Shown here: in pieces, positions 33,249 to 43,807 of the stretch
How positions within the stretch are numbered: the first letter of the stretch is position 1
How the letters are laid out: the number at the start of each line of letters is the position of its first letter
Origin: Muribaculaceae bacterium
GTDB taxonomy: Bacteria; Bacteroidota; Bacteroidia; Bacteroidales; Muribaculaceae
DNA: 64,000 nt
Assembly: GCA_014867205.1 (NCBI GenBank)
Contig: WGUO01000014.1
Coordinates: 26,118-90,117 of the forward strand
Direction: 5' to 3'
Notes under the pieces: model-generated
Databases searched by the model: none
What the model was told of the DNA's origin: nothing
What the model saw: only the letters and a program-made list of their open reading frames with translations
Translations under genes and position numbers: made by a program

Positions 33249-36200
33249 ATGAAAAAATTATCCATTCTGACAATCTTTTTAACCTTCCTTTCATCCGTTT
33301 GCCTCGGACGCGACTTTGAATATGACGGACTCGTATATACCGTTGTCAGTGAAGAAGAAATGACTGCGCAACTTAAGGAGGGCTATAAAAAGTCAACCAA
33401 CTCTCCTTACGTGGCCGGAAATCCCGGGGCTGCGGGCCATGTGGAAATCCCCTCAATCGCTTACGATGGAGATGCCGCGTACACCGTATGCTCAATCCCT
33501 CCACATGCGTTCTTCAATAATGAAAATATCACATCCGTGAGCATCTCGTCGTCGGTAAAGATTATTGACAAGTGGGCGTTTTGCGGTTGCAAGTCACTTG
33601 AAGCCGTCTATATCGAGGAGGGTCTGCAGTCAATAGAATATCAGGCATTCGACTGGTGTAAGGAACTGCGGGAGATTAAATTGCCCACCTCACTTCTTAA
33701 ATTGGGCGATTGCATATTCCCCGATGACACGTCGATGACCGACCTGATACTTCCTCCCAATCTTACTGAAATGGGAAGGTTCAGTGTCAATAACAGCAAC
33801 ATAAAGAAGGTGGCAATTCCATCTGGCTTCCCTGTCGACCTTTCAGCAGTGTTCGGCCGTGAGCAGGAGAAATGTGTAGAATATCCTAAGGAATCATATC
33901 TTCAGGAGGATGGCCGGATCTATTCCCCCGACAAAACCAGCCTCTGGTATGTCTCCACCTCGGCCGAAGGAAGCATATCGCTTCCTGAGACAGTAACGGA
34001 GATAGGCCCTTATGCCTTCAAAGATTGTGACAAAGTGACAGAAGTGGAAAGGTCATCGGAACTGAAGCATATCTCCGAGGGGGCGTTTTTCAGATGTACA
34101 TCCTTGGAAAGCTTTGATTTTCCCGACACCATGGAAAAGATAGAGGATAGCACATTAGCGGGGTGTACAAGTCTTGTCCACGTAAGAATGCCTGCATCAC
34201 TCAGGAGCATCGGTACATCTGCATTTCACGGATGCAGTGTGCTGACCGGTGTCGACATCCCGCAATCTGTTGAAATAATATCAGGATTCGCCTTTTACGG
34301 ATGTAAGTCACTGAAGTCTGTGGTCATACCGCCGCGTGTGAAGACAATTTCAGAACATGCGTTTTGGGGCTGCAATCTCTCGGACATATCCATTCCCGAA
34401 GGAGTGGAGTGTCTGGACACGTACTCTTTATCGGGAAACTCGTTCGAAAGCATTACACTTCCGGAATCACTGACCACTATCCAGAATTATGCCTTGGCCG
34501 AATGTGTCAAACTCAAGAAACTGTTTATACCCCACAACGTGAAAAGCATCGGAATCGATATATTGAAAGACAGTGACGGAATTGAACAGGTTGTCGTCGG
34601 CAGAAATGTAGAGGACATGACCGGTCGATCGTTCTCCGGCTTGATAAATCTTAAGAAACTCGCATACCCTGACAATGTGCTCTTGACCGGTGTCATAAAG
34701 GGGGCTGTCAGATATCCCGCATCTGACGCGGTTTTTGAAGACGGAATTATTTATGACGGCACGCGTAGCGTACTGTATTTTGCCGACATAGACACAGAGG
34801 GGCAGGTCATCCTTCACGAAGGATTGCAGACCATCTATCCCTACGCATTCACAGAGTGTCATGGCCTCACGTCAGTGGTAATGTCGAACTCGATACAGGA
34901 GATAGGTGCATGTGCATTCAAGAACTGCGATAACATGCACTGGGTCGTTGCAGGCAATGGCTTGGAGAATCTTGCCGGCGACGCTTTGGATGGCTGCACT
35001 GCAATCTCCAAGTTATTATGGAATGACAAATGCTTTATATTTCTGCAGAATGGATGTGCCAATATTGTATATGATTCTCGAATGTCAATTGAACATGACA
35101 AAGGCCTTGTGTACGGTCACAGCGAGAATGAAAATGCCCTGCTTTTCTGTTCACCCGACTTTGAGGGACACGCGACAGTAAGAGAAGGAATCGATAAGAT
35201 AGGAAAGCAGGCATTCGAATCTTGTCAGCAACTTACTTCGGTTGAATTGCCTGAAAGTCTGACGAGGATTGAAAAAAATGCATTTCTGGGATCTGAGAAT
35301 GTGGCAGACCTTACAGCCCATGCACCTGTGCCTCCTCATTGTGCCGAAGATGCGTTCACGTATGCAATGACAGAGGGCAGGCAGACACGTCTGCACCTCA
35401 GTCCTGAGAACGCGTTGCTTTACGCAGGTGTCAAGCCATGGTCGGATTTTTTTGATATCTCTACACCCGGAGGCAAGGTGTTCAAATTGAACGACGGCCA
35501 GCTCAGTTACGCATGCTCGGAAGAAACGCATACGGCAAGTGTGGTCAAGAATGATTCATATCTAAGCTTTACGGGCGTTTCCATCCCGGCGCGTGTGGCT
35601 GTGGAGGAGAATGGTGCCTCAACATTCTATAAGGTCGAGGGTATCGCTCCAGGAGCCTTTGACGGATGCAAAGACATATCCGTTCTGACTCTGGGAAGGA
35701 ATCTGAAATGGATTGGCGAGTCAGCATTCAAGAACTGCAGGAATATCAGGAGCGTAAAGATACCTGAATTGATAGAGGAGATTCCGGACAGCTGCTTTAT
35801 GTTCGATGATATTGACAATCTTGAGCTGAACGACAAAATACGCCGCATAGGCAACAATGCCTTTTATTCCGCCAATCTATCGTCGATTACATTCCCGGCA
35901 TCTCTTGAGGAGATTGGCAGCGAGGCGTTTTCAATGTCTCCATTGGATGAGATCACATTTAACGAGGGATTGATCAGGATAGGAGACAAGGCTTTCACAG
36001 GATACAGCGGCTCGATGCATCTGAGGACTCTCAGTTTCCCGTCGACGCTGATCGAAATCGGGAATGGAGCCTTCCGCTATAATTACGCATTATCTACGGT
36101 CAACTTCAACGAGAATCTTCAGAAAATAGGAGCCGGCGCTTTCGAGAACTGCAACATAAAGTCACTCAGTTTCCCGGCTAGATTGAGGAGCATCGGAGAG

Positions 36201-37691
36201 TCTGCGTTCAAAGGGAATTCCTCTGTGGCGACGATCTATTTCAACGAAGGGCTCGAGACTATCGGAGACTATGCCTTCAACGACATTTATCTGGTGTCGG
36301 GATTAAAATTCCCTGACTCCCTGAAGAGTATCGGGGATTACTGTTTTGAAAATCACTCAAAAAGCCCGGCATTGAAATACATCGATTTCGGCAACGGAAT
36401 TGAATATATAGGGAAAAATGCCTTTGCGAGCCAGACTTCGCTGTATGATGTGCATCTGCCGGCGTCGATGAGGATAATCGATGAATATGCATTCACCGCG
36501 TCGGCAATCCGCAACCTTACAATGGCAAATGGCATTGAGAAGATTTCGGATTACGCTTTCAAGGACTGTTCGGGATTACTTGCCGTCTCTTTCCCGGCCT
36601 CGATGAAATATGTGGGAAAGAGGGCGTTCGAAAAATGCATCTCACTCACTGATGTTTCTTTTGAGGATTCTGACGAGCCGATTGATGTGGCAGACCAGGC
36701 GTTCTTAAATACGTTTATCCGCAGTGCCTACGTAGGCAGACCGTTGCCTCCGAGAGCACTTGCAACTTCCACCACCCCCTATCTTTACACAATTGTGGTG
36801 GGTGGACATTCATATGTGGCGCCCGGCTCGCTGTCCTATCAGGAGGCCTTGAGCAATCTGGTGATACTTGACGGTGTCACTGAGATTCAGGACAATGCTT
36901 TCGCCAATTGTAAACATCTTGACACTGTGGTAATTCCTCCCAGCGTAAAGAAAATCGGCGCGGGGGCTTTCTCTTTCTGTAACCTCAAATATCTTGCCAT
37001 AGGACATGGCATGCAGGATATCGCTGAAAACGCCTTCAGCGGCAATGACAAACTTGAGAATGTGTATATCACAGCCGTTGAGCCACCGCATGCCGCCAAC
37101 TCGGCGTTCAGTTCATATGCGGCGACACTGCATGTTCCGTCAGATTCGTATGATAGTTATATGGACTGTCCGTCGTGCTGGTATAGATTTGAAAACAGCA
37201 TGGAGCGACTTATTGAACCGGTTTTACTTTCGACCGAAAGTTCTGTCTCTGCGGATGTCAAACCCGGGGATTCATTCCAGCTTACGACAACGTTCACACC
37301 TGAGGAGACGACTCTGCAACACCTTTTCTATTTATCCACAAATCCTGATGTGGCTTCTGTTGACCATACCGGAGTCGTAACCTACCACGGGAATCAGTCC
37401 GGTGATGTTGAAGCGCTTTCTGACGCCTCGGAGCCTTCAGATTGTGAGATTCAGGTCTATACTCTTTATGCTGATTCTCCCAGGGCTTCATTCAGACTCG
37501 AAGGAATATTATCAGAAATTGAGTCCGTGTCAGTGGATGATTCCTCTGACATACAGCTTGACCTGTCAAAGCCTTATGAGGTATACAGTATGCAAGGGTA
37601 TAGAATCTTTACCGGCATCGAGACCCTTGAGCCTGGAACATACATCATTCGTCAGGGCAACCTCTCGCTGAAGATAAGCCTCAGACGCTGA
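33249..37691 (+). CDS. Giant BspA-like leucine-rich-repeat surface protein
   Basis: A 1480-aa exported protein with a signal peptide (SSVCLG, about residue 20). Most of the length is BspA/TpLRR-type repeats, recognisable as lines such as ITSVSISSSVKIIDKWAFCGC and SLKSVVIPPRVKTISEHAFWGC, with the recurrent pattern IGxxAFxxCxxLxxVxIPxSVxxI. Near the end comes an Ig-like stretch, then VYSMQGYRIFTGIETLEPGTYIIRQ, which has the form of a type IX secretion C-terminal sorting tail. Such proteins are surface adhesins in gut and oral Bacteroidales. It has a long leader and is followed by dispersed element copy 2. No enzymatic motif is seen. Confidence 0.85.
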   Translation: MKKLSILTIFLTFLSSVCLGRDFEYDGLVYTVVSEEEMTAQLKEGYKKSTNSPYVAGNPGAAGHVEIPSIAYDGDAAYTVCSIPPHAFFNNENITSVSISSSVKIIDKWAFCGCKSLEAVYIEEGLQSIEYQAFDWCKELREIKLPTSLLKLGDCIFPDDTSMTDLILPPNLTEMGRFSVNNSNIKKVAIPSGFPVDLSAVFGREQEKCVEYPKESYLQEDGRIYSPDKTSLWYVSTSAEGSISLPETVTEIGPYAFKDCDKVTEVERSSELKHISEGAFFRCTSLESFDFPDTMEKIEDSTLAGCTSLVHVRMPASLRSIGTSAFHGCSVLTGVDIPQSVEIISGFAFYGCKSLKSVVIPPRVKTISEHAFWGCNLSDISIPEGVECLDTYSLSGNSFESITLPESLTTIQNYALAECVKLKKLFIPHNVKSIGIDILKDSDGIEQVVVGRNVEDMTGRSFSGLINLKKLAYPDNVLLTGVIKGAVRYPASDAVFEDGIIYDGTRSVLYFADIDTEGQVILHEGLQTIYPYAFTECHGLTSVVMSNSIQEIGACAFKNCDNMHWVVAGNGLENLAGDALDGCTAISKLLWNDKCFIFLQNGCANIVYDSRMSIEHDKGLVYGHSENENALLFCSPDFEGHATVREGIDKIGKQAFESCQQLTSVELPESLTRIEKNAFLGSENVADLTAHAPVPPHCAEDAFTYAMTEGRQTRLHLSPENALLYAGVKPWSDFFDISTPGGKVFKLNDGQLSYACSEETHTASVVKNDSYLSFTGVSIPARVAVEENGASTFYKVEGIAPGAFDGCKDISVLTLGRNLKWIGESAFKNCRNIRSVKIPELIEEIPDSCFMFDDIDNLELNDKIRRIGNNAFYSANLSSITFPASLEEIGSEAFSMSPLDEITFNEGLIRIGDKAFTGYSGSMHLRTLSFPSTLIEIGNGAFRYNYALSTVNFNENLQKIGAGAFENCNIKSLSFPARLRSIGESAFKGNSSVATIYFNEGLETIGDYAFNDIYLVSGLKFPDSLKSIGDYCFENHSKSPALKYIDFGNGIEYIGKNAFASQTSLYDVHLPASMRIIDEYAFTASAIRNLTMANGIEKISDYAFKDCSGLLAVSFPASMKYVGKRAFEKCISLTDVSFEDSDEPIDVADQAFLNTFIRSAYVGRPLPPRALATSTTPYLYTIVVGGHSYVAPGSLSYQEALSNLVILDGVTEIQDNAFANCKHLDTVVIPPSVKKIGAGAFSFCNLKYLAIGHGMQDIAENAFSGNDKLENVYITAVEPPHAANSAFSSYAATLHVPSDSYDSYMDCPSCWYRFENSMERLIEPVLLSTESSVSADVKPGDSFQLTTTFTPEETTLQHLFYLSTNPDVASVDHTGVVTYHGNQSGDVEALSDASEPSDCEIQVYTLYADSPRASFRLEGILSEIESVSVDDSSDIQLDLSKPYEVYSMQGYRIFTGIETLEPGTYIIRQGNLSLKISLRR

Positions 37692-37742
37692 TTCTCCAAA
37701 CAGAGATGAAAGTCAAGCATTGGGTGAAGTATATCCTAAGCC

Positions 37743-37922
37743 TAATGTCACTAAAATAAAGGGTGAGTGTTCACCTGTGCGGAGGACTGAACGTCCTTGA
37801 TCATGACCAACCGGACACACGAATCGGGAAAAATGCTTTCGTAGTGAAACTGCGGCATTTTTCCGATTAGTGTGCCCGGCAGGCAATAAAAACACAGGAG
37901 TCTGGCAAGACCCCTTGTTACA
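37743..37922. repeat. Dispersed three-hairpin element, copy 2
   Basis: Homologue of 21954-22132. Hairpin 1 AGGAC-TGAAC-GTCCT (37783-37797); long imperfect inverted repeat 37811-37836 / 37855-37879 around an 18-nt loop (37837-37854); hairpin 3 AGGAGTCT-GGCA-AGACCCCT (37896-37915). Here the 18-nt loop is the reverse complement of the copy-1 loop (14 of 18 match when inverted). Confidence 0.75.
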
Positions 37923-37972
37923 TTACCGGAGAAATTGGCTACAGAGCGAATGTGATTCCTCTCCAGCGCACA

Positions 37973-38002
37973 TTGCTGTTCAACAAAAAAGCACTAACTT
38001 TG
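37973..38002 (+). promoter_or_regulatory. Promoter of the second TPR-AraC gene
   Basis: TTG (37973-37975), 19-bp spacer, TAACTTTG (37995-38002); 23 bp before the ATG at 38026. Confidence 0.7.
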
Positions 38003-38025
38003 TGCATAAAAACAATTGCAACCGA

Positions 38026-39777
38026 ATGAAAGAAGCCATACGCCCCTGTTTATTCATACGTAAAGACCGGACAGCAGGTTTCATACGCATTATACTCATA
38101 TTTGTCCTGACTTTAACCGGACTGGCAGGCTGCGGACCCAGCCACAAAGACACCCCTCATCCATCACTCGATTGCCGTACTGCCCTAAGTTGCAATGAGG
38201 AAGATCTTTCAAGATATCCGTCAGAATGTATCGTCAGAGTCGCAGACTCGCTGTACTCCGACAAGTCGCTATGTGATAAGGCATCGATGCTATACAAGGC
38301 CGTGGCTGCAAGATCCGTCGGGAGAGGAGAAGACACCGATAGCCCAATCAAGGCCAACCTGCGGTTATGGGAACGTTACACATTTGACTTTCATGATGTC
38401 TCCAAAGCCATGGGGTATCTTAATTCCGCTTATGATCTTGGCTCATCTAATGACAAGTTTAAAGGAGAGATCGACTATGCCTATGCTGTAAGCTATCAGA
38501 ATATGGGCAACCATACACGCGACAAGGACTTATATGACAAGGCTCTCGAATATTATGAACAGGCCTTTAAGGAAATCAAGGATTCCGGATCTGACAAGCC
38601 TGAATACTTTGACCGTATGACTACCAACTATCTGACGCTGCTTTTCTCAATGCAGCATCAGATAGACAACAAGGTCATCGAAGACATACACACATTGGCG
38701 GTTTCTGACAAGAGTCATGACGTATCGGATTATAACAGGAATCTTTACGAAGGATTCAAGGCAATCCAGAAAGGTGACTACATGGAAGCCTCCGAACGTT
38801 TCAAGGAAATGCGTAAAGGGTTGAGACCAGAGGAACATAAGGAGGCTTATCTCTCAATTCTGAACGAGGCTACGGCCCTACAGCAGGGAGGTCGGATAAC
38901 CGATGCGCTGGAAGTGCTGTCGGAAGCCGACAGTATCAGTCTGAACGCCGACAATATTGAGATGCTTGTGTCTTTGAGTTTCACAAAAAGTAAATATTAC
39001 GAACTTGCCGGGAACCAAAAGAAGTCAGAGCAGGCATACCTGGAATATTGTCAATACCGGGACTCCCTGCTATCATACAGGCAGGTCACAGGCCTAAGGG
39101 AGGCTGAGTTCACACATTCTCTCTCAATGATGGATGCAAGAATTGCCGAATTGAGTTATCAAGGCAAAATCAAGACTGTAATGATTGCATCCACCATACT
39201 GATCATGTTGATACTTCTGATCTTCATAACCGTGATAAGACGAAAGAACCGGGCCCTAAGTGAGGCAAACCGTTCGCTGTACAAACAGAACAGGGAGGTC
39301 ATTGCCGCGGAACAACGGGAAAGAGAGGAGAGGCTCCGGGTCGCCTCACTGCTGAAAAACCATGTGGAGCCGGCGGTACCAGTTGACAGGAAAGAGAAAT
39401 ATCGTGGAAGGAAACTGGATGAGCAGGTAAAGAAAGACCTCTACAATGCAATCATGGAGGTGATGCAGACCAATGATGAGATCTATGATTCCTCGTTTTC
39501 TCTGACAAGACTAAGCGAGGTCTGTAGCTCGAAACCGGAATATGTTTCCCAGGTCATCAATGAAATGTCAGGATGCAATTTCAATGAACTTCTCAATAAA
39601 TACCGTATAAGGGAGGCTTGCCGAAGAATATCCGACCGAGCCAATTATGACCAATACACTCTTGCAGCAATTGCAGCGGGCGTCGGTATAGAGTCAGCCA
39701 CCACATTCAGCAAATATTTTAAGATTGTCACCGGTCTGACACCGTCTCAATACAAGAAAAACGCCGAATCCCTATAA
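38026..39777 (+). CDS. Membrane-anchored TPR-AraC transcriptional regulator (second of two)
   Basis: 583 aa from the ATG at 38026; the open frame reaches back to 37870, but that part contains the promoter and a dispersed repeat. Parts in order: an N-terminal hydrophobic segment ending in a lipobox-like LAGCGPS, TPR-type helical repeats (about residues 70-370), the transmembrane helix VMIASTILIMLILLIFITVI, a coiled linker, and a C-terminal AraC-type domain with LNKYRIREACRRISDRANYD and FSKYFKIVTGLTPSQYK. Same architecture as the 16754-18283 protein. It lies between the giant LRR gene and a second LRR gene, all on the plus strand, so control of these surface proteins is a natural guess. Confidence 0.75.
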   Translation: MKEAIRPCLFIRKDRTAGFIRIILIFVLTLTGLAGCGPSHKDTPHPSLDCRTALSCNEEDLSRYPSECIVRVADSLYSDKSLCDKASMLYKAVAARSVGRGEDTDSPIKANLRLWERYTFDFHDVSKAMGYLNSAYDLGSSNDKFKGEIDYAYAVSYQNMGNHTRDKDLYDKALEYYEQAFKEIKDSGSDKPEYFDRMTTNYLTLLFSMQHQIDNKVIEDIHTLAVSDKSHDVSDYNRNLYEGFKAIQKGDYMEASERFKEMRKGLRPEEHKEAYLSILNEATALQQGGRITDALEVLSEADSISLNADNIEMLVSLSFTKSKYYELAGNQKKSEQAYLEYCQYRDSLLSYRQVTGLREAEFTHSLSMMDARIAELSYQGKIKTVMIASTILIMLILLIFITVIRRKNRALSEANRSLYKQNREVIAAEQREREERLRVASLLKNHVEPAVPVDRKEKYRGRKLDEQVKKDLYNAIMEVMQTNDEIYDSSFSLTRLSEVCSSKPEYVSQVINEMSGCNFNELLNKYRIREACRRISDRANYDQYTLAAIAAGVGIESATTFSKYFKIVTGLTPSQYKKNAESL

Positions 39778-39869
39778 ACTCCACCATCATATACAAGCAA
39801 CTTATCCACAGACTATTATCATTCATGTTTTCCAAAATCACGAACTTGGAAAGCGTAATAGTCCAAATA

Positions 39870-39901
39870 TTTGCCACGCTCACGGGCCTTTTGTAACTTT
39901 G
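39870..39901 (+). promoter_or_regulatory. Promoter of the second LRR gene pair
   Basis: TTTG (39870-39873), 20-bp spacer, TAACTTTG (39894-39901); 28 bp before the ATG. Confidence 0.7.
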
Positions 39902-39929
39902 TGCATCATCAACCACAAAATTACAACTC

Positions 39930-42173
39930 ATGAAACAAAGACTACCCATTCTCGTCGGAATTGCCGTGGCGATGGCTCTTCCGTCAAAAGCAGAGGAAAT
40001 CATTCACGACGGCCTCAGATACACGGTTCTCGAAGGCACAGAAGTCCGAGTCGACGGATTTGCCGGAGATGAATCCACAAGTGCCCTTGTGATTCCCGGA
40101 GAGGTCAGTGACGGAACTACCACTTACACCGTTGTTTCGGTGGGCGACGAGGCATTCCGGCTGGCCGGACTTCAAAGCGTGAGTCTTCCGGAAAGCGTTC
40201 GGAGCATAGGAAGGGAAGCATTTTCGTTCAATATGCTTATGACCGAGTGCGCGCTTCCGTCGGGATTGCAAAGTGTAGGGGACTATGCGTTCCGCAGGTG
40301 CTTCTCGGCAGTCCTGAATCTTCCGCCCACGATGACGCATGTGGGCGAGGGTGCCTTCTGGGAATGCTCGAAAATATCAGAGGTGACACTCCCAGCCGGT
40401 GCAGAGATAGGCCCGAACGCCTTCATGTACTGCACAGGTGTTACAACACTCACACTCGCAGGAGCACCCTCCTCGGTCGGCGATTGCGGGCTATCATTCA
40501 ATTCCCTACGTGAGTTCACGGTAATCAGCGACACACCACCAGCTTTTACTCCCGAGGATGTTTTCGCTTATGGGCGAAATGAAAACCGCAATTATGAATG
40601 GACTCTCGAATTAGAAAATGTGACACTGAGAGTGCCAGAGAGTTCAGTCGAGACCTACCGGACGAATCGTGACTGGTGCGTCTTTACCAATATAGAGGGC
40701 ATTACCGAGGAGACTGTAACAGAGTTTACATCAGAGCCCTTTGTATACAAAGTCAACGATGATGGCAGCGTAAGTGTCAAGACTTACGTCGGAAACGATC
40801 CGCATGCAATCATCCCGGCAACAGTGGAATATAAAGACAAGGAATATTCGGTGAGCCGCATTTCGGAAAACGCTTTCGCCAACTCTAAGGTCGAAAGCGT
40901 TGAAATAGCGGAAAGCGTAAGGGAGATTGGAGCCAATGCATTCATATACTGTGAGTCACTTGCAGAAGTTGTCCTGCACCAGGGATTGGTCTCAATCAGA
41001 GAGAAGGCTTTCTATTCTACAGGCCTTGAGAATATTACCCTGCCTGCCGGACTCGTCGAAGTTGACGAATTCGCGTTCTCAAAATGCGAGAGACTTAAGG
41101 AGGTTTCCATCCCGGAGGGAGTTACAATACAAGGGAATGCCTTCAACGGCTGTCCGCTTGAAAAGGTAACGGTCGGTGGCAATGCCGAAATCGCATCGGG
41201 GGCAATGTTCTCGATGAGCCTTAGGGAGATAGAATGTCTTGCAGAGGCTGTGCCTGACATATACCCGGTGGATGTATGGCTATTCGACGGAAATGAAAAT
41301 TTTAATGACCAGGTTGTGCTTATCGTCAAGGATGAGGCAATGGCACAGGAGTTCAGATCTACGCCGCAATGGGACATGTTCAAAGGCATTATTCCCGTGG
41401 GCACGGAATATGACAAAGAGGCTCCATACCTCGCTGAAAATGAAATAACAAGCATCGAGGAACTTAATCTTTCCTCCGGACTTAAGGCATTCGTTCCCCG
41501 CAGATACTCCCTACAGTTCCTCACTCGGTTCAAGGATGACTCCTCGATAATCGTGTGGGACGGCGAATACGGCATGCGGCTGAAGGATTATACGTTTTAT
41601 TCCGCATCAATGCAGCAATGGTGGGATAATTACCAGAAGGGAGATCATCTCAACGGCTATCTGATTGGCGTAAATTCGGACTTGGAGAATGCCTTTCTCG
41701 TCACAAGCCATTCAGTGCGCAATGTCACGATAATGCCTGATGTCGTACCTCTTTCGCTCACGGGCACAGAGGCTACTGAGATGACTGACAATGGCAGATA
41801 CCTCCATGAATACTGCTACATGGAAATTCTGGGACAATTATCCGGATCCAATTTTATTTCCAATGACAATGTCGCATTTGAAATCGTGGATATCGACAAT
41901 GTGTCTTTCAGTTCGCCGACCGTCGAGGGTGATGTACAGATAAAAGGGATTCTGTTCAATGGGGCACCCTATGGGGAAGAACCGACTCCGCGTCTGGTGA
42001 TAATTGACCAGAATGATTATTATGAGACCGGCATTGGCCATGTTGATATGGATGCGGAATCATCGCATTTCGAGATTTACAACCTTACGGGAACGGCCAT
42101 GGGAGCAGACATTGATGCCCTCGAGCCCGGCATCTACGTGCGCAATGGAAAGAAAATTATAATCATACAGTAA
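39930..42173 (+). CDS. BspA-like leucine-rich-repeat surface protein
   Basis: A 747-aa secreted protein with a signal peptide (ALPSKA, about residue 20). Two LRR blocks are visible, for example LQSVSLPESVRSIGREAFSF near residue 75 and VESVEIAESVREIGANAFIYC near residue 320; the second half is a non-LRR beta domain. The C-terminus FEIYNLTGTAMGADIDALEPGI... has the form of a type IX sorting tail. The stop codon overlaps the ATG of the next gene by one base (TAATG), so the two are translationally coupled. Surface adhesion or glycan contact is the usual guess for this class. Confidence 0.82.
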   Translation: MKQRLPILVGIAVAMALPSKAEEIIHDGLRYTVLEGTEVRVDGFAGDESTSALVIPGEVSDGTTTYTVVSVGDEAFRLAGLQSVSLPESVRSIGREAFSFNMLMTECALPSGLQSVGDYAFRRCFSAVLNLPPTMTHVGEGAFWECSKISEVTLPAGAEIGPNAFMYCTGVTTLTLAGAPSSVGDCGLSFNSLREFTVISDTPPAFTPEDVFAYGRNENRNYEWTLELENVTLRVPESSVETYRTNRDWCVFTNIEGITEETVTEFTSEPFVYKVNDDGSVSVKTYVGNDPHAIIPATVEYKDKEYSVSRISENAFANSKVESVEIAESVREIGANAFIYCESLAEVVLHQGLVSIREKAFYSTGLENITLPAGLVEVDEFAFSKCERLKEVSIPEGVTIQGNAFNGCPLEKVTVGGNAEIASGAMFSMSLREIECLAEAVPDIYPVDVWLFDGNENFNDQVVLIVKDEAMAQEFRSTPQWDMFKGIIPVGTEYDKEAPYLAENEITSIEELNLSSGLKAFVPRRYSLQFLTRFKDDSSIIVWDGEYGMRLKDYTFYSASMQQWWDNYQKGDHLNGYLIGVNSDLENAFLVTSHSVRNVTIMPDVVPLSLTGTEATEMTDNGRYLHEYCYMEILGQLSGSNFISNDNVAFEIVDIDNVSFSSPTVEGDVQIKGILFNGAPYGEEPTPRLVIIDQNDYYETGIGHVDMDAESSHFEIYNLTGTAMGADIDALEPGIYVRNGKKIIIIQ

Positions 42174-43759
42174 TGGAGACATCGATTGTAAAAAGACTCC
42201 TGACAAATATCACAATTGCCTCATGCGCCCTGTGCGCATGGGGCAACCCCGGATCCGACACAGAATCAGATCCGGTAATGAGAGTATCTCCGCAGGGTAA
42301 CCTGTTGGAGTCAGCGGCTGCCTATGAGACCGAGGATGTTGTGCTTATCAAGGATGACATGCTTCCCGAAGGCGGTACGCTCACGACATATCTCTCCGAC
42401 ATGATCGTAGCCAACATCTCGTCATACGGAGTCGCATGGTATGAGGACAGCGGACTTGCCATGTTCGTATACCGTACAGACTCAGAGGATGTATATGTTA
42501 AGAACCTCTCCACATACTCCGACACATGGGTCAAGGGATATGCCGAAGAGGGTTCGATATGGATTCCGACAGGTCAACCCATCATGGTATCAAACAAAGG
42601 AAGCGTCTATAGACTTGTTACAGCCGTGGTCGACATGAACACGAACCAGATGGAGACTCGTGCCGGAATACGGTTCTATGTGGACGATGACGGCAAGAGT
42701 CTTGTCATGGAGGAGAGTCCCGACGACAGCCATGTGCTGGGGTTCTATACGATGGTCGTGGAAAAAGGCTCTATTTCCCAGGCTTTCAGCCGTATTCACC
42801 TCAGCGAACTTGAAGTCAGTCCTGTTAGTCCCCCACAGGAAGCCGAGTTTAGACGCTACGAGTATACAGCGATGCTCGGCGGCTACCAACCCTGGGAAAA
42901 CCGCAGTTGGATTGCATTCGACGGCAACGATGTATATGTCCAGGGACTTGAATGGATCTATCCGGAAGGATGGGTGAAAGGAACACTGATGAATGACGGA
43001 TCGATACGTATCCCGACAGGTCAGTTTCTTGGGCTAAATGGAAACTACGCCTATTACTATCTTGCCGCAGAATACGATGGGGACATAACCGGCAACGCTG
43101 ATGTCAGGGCCAAGAATGCCTTCTTCCTCGATTATGATGCCTCTACTGACGGGTATCAGATATCAGATGGCGAATGTTTCTTCGCAGGTCAGGACATGGC
43201 TTACGGTTTTCCTGTCATAGACAGCAGATTCACTCCTTTTCCTGTAACCGCCGCCATGCCATCACAGGCTGAGGATCTTGACTGGGCTGCGGATAAAAGT
43301 CAATTCCGTTTCCATATTCCCATGACAGACACCGACGGAGCCTTTATAGACCGTTATCTTCTTTCTTACCGAATCATTGCAAATGGGAAAGACTATACAT
43401 TCCCTCCTTGCGGGCTCACACAGTTTGAAGAGAGGACTATGTTGTCAGCAAATGCCTCATATCCTCTCGATGAAGAATGTAACTGGGGCTGGAATCAAGG
43501 TGATCTATACATAATACCCATAGAGTCGTCAGAAGAAATATCAAGTCTGGGCGTCATCCTCAGGTATGATGTACTTGGCGAAATAAATGAATCACCGGTA
43601 TCCCTTATCGCCACATCTTCTGTAAAAGAAGTTTCGGCCAGTGAAAGGAAGCCAGTGGCCTATTATGCGCCCGACGGGCGACGACTAAGCCGACCGAACG
43701 GAATATGCATTGCAAGGTATTCCGACGGTACATCCGCCAAAATAGCAATAAACAATTAA
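42173..43759 (+). CDS. Secreted protein with type IX-like tail, function unknown
   Basis: A 528-aa exported protein with a signal peptide (about residues 1-24). Two similar halves are visible: blocks with YGVAWYEDSGLAMFVYRTDSEDVYVKNLS and later PWENRSWIAFDGNDVYVQGL, each followed by WVKG...SI.IPTGQ, so a tandem repeat of one beta domain is likely. The C-terminus VAYYAPDGRRLSRPNGICIARY is sorting-tail-like. It overlaps the preceding LRR gene by 1 bp and closes the operon before a strong terminator. No known family recognised. Confidence 0.65.
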   Translation: METSIVKRLLTNITIASCALCAWGNPGSDTESDPVMRVSPQGNLLESAAAYETEDVVLIKDDMLPEGGTLTTYLSDMIVANISSYGVAWYEDSGLAMFVYRTDSEDVYVKNLSTYSDTWVKGYAEEGSIWIPTGQPIMVSNKGSVYRLVTAVVDMNTNQMETRAGIRFYVDDDGKSLVMEESPDDSHVLGFYTMVVEKGSISQAFSRIHLSELEVSPVSPPQEAEFRRYEYTAMLGGYQPWENRSWIAFDGNDVYVQGLEWIYPEGWVKGTLMNDGSIRIPTGQFLGLNGNYAYYYLAAEYDGDITGNADVRAKNAFFLDYDASTDGYQISDGECFFAGQDMAYGFPVIDSRFTPFPVTAAMPSQAEDLDWAADKSQFRFHIPMTDTDGAFIDRYLLSYRIIANGKDYTFPPCGLTQFEERTMLSANASYPLDEECNWGWNQGDLYIIPIESSEEISSLGVILRYDVLGEINESPVSLIATSSVKEVSASERKPVAYYAPDGRRLSRPNGICIARYSDGTSAKIAINN

Positions 43760-43767
43760 GAACCTGT

Positions 43768-43807
43768 AGTCCCCATTCTCACCATACTGCGAGAATGGGG
43801 ACTTTTT
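43768..43807 (+). terminator. Intrinsic terminator of the LRR operon
   Basis: Perfect 13-bp stem AGTCCCCATTCTC / GAGAATGGGGACT followed by TTTTATA. Confidence 0.9.

Noticed and set aside
37713..37895. 60-codon minus-strand ORF
   Set aside because: Same reason: it is dispersed element copy 2 read as protein.
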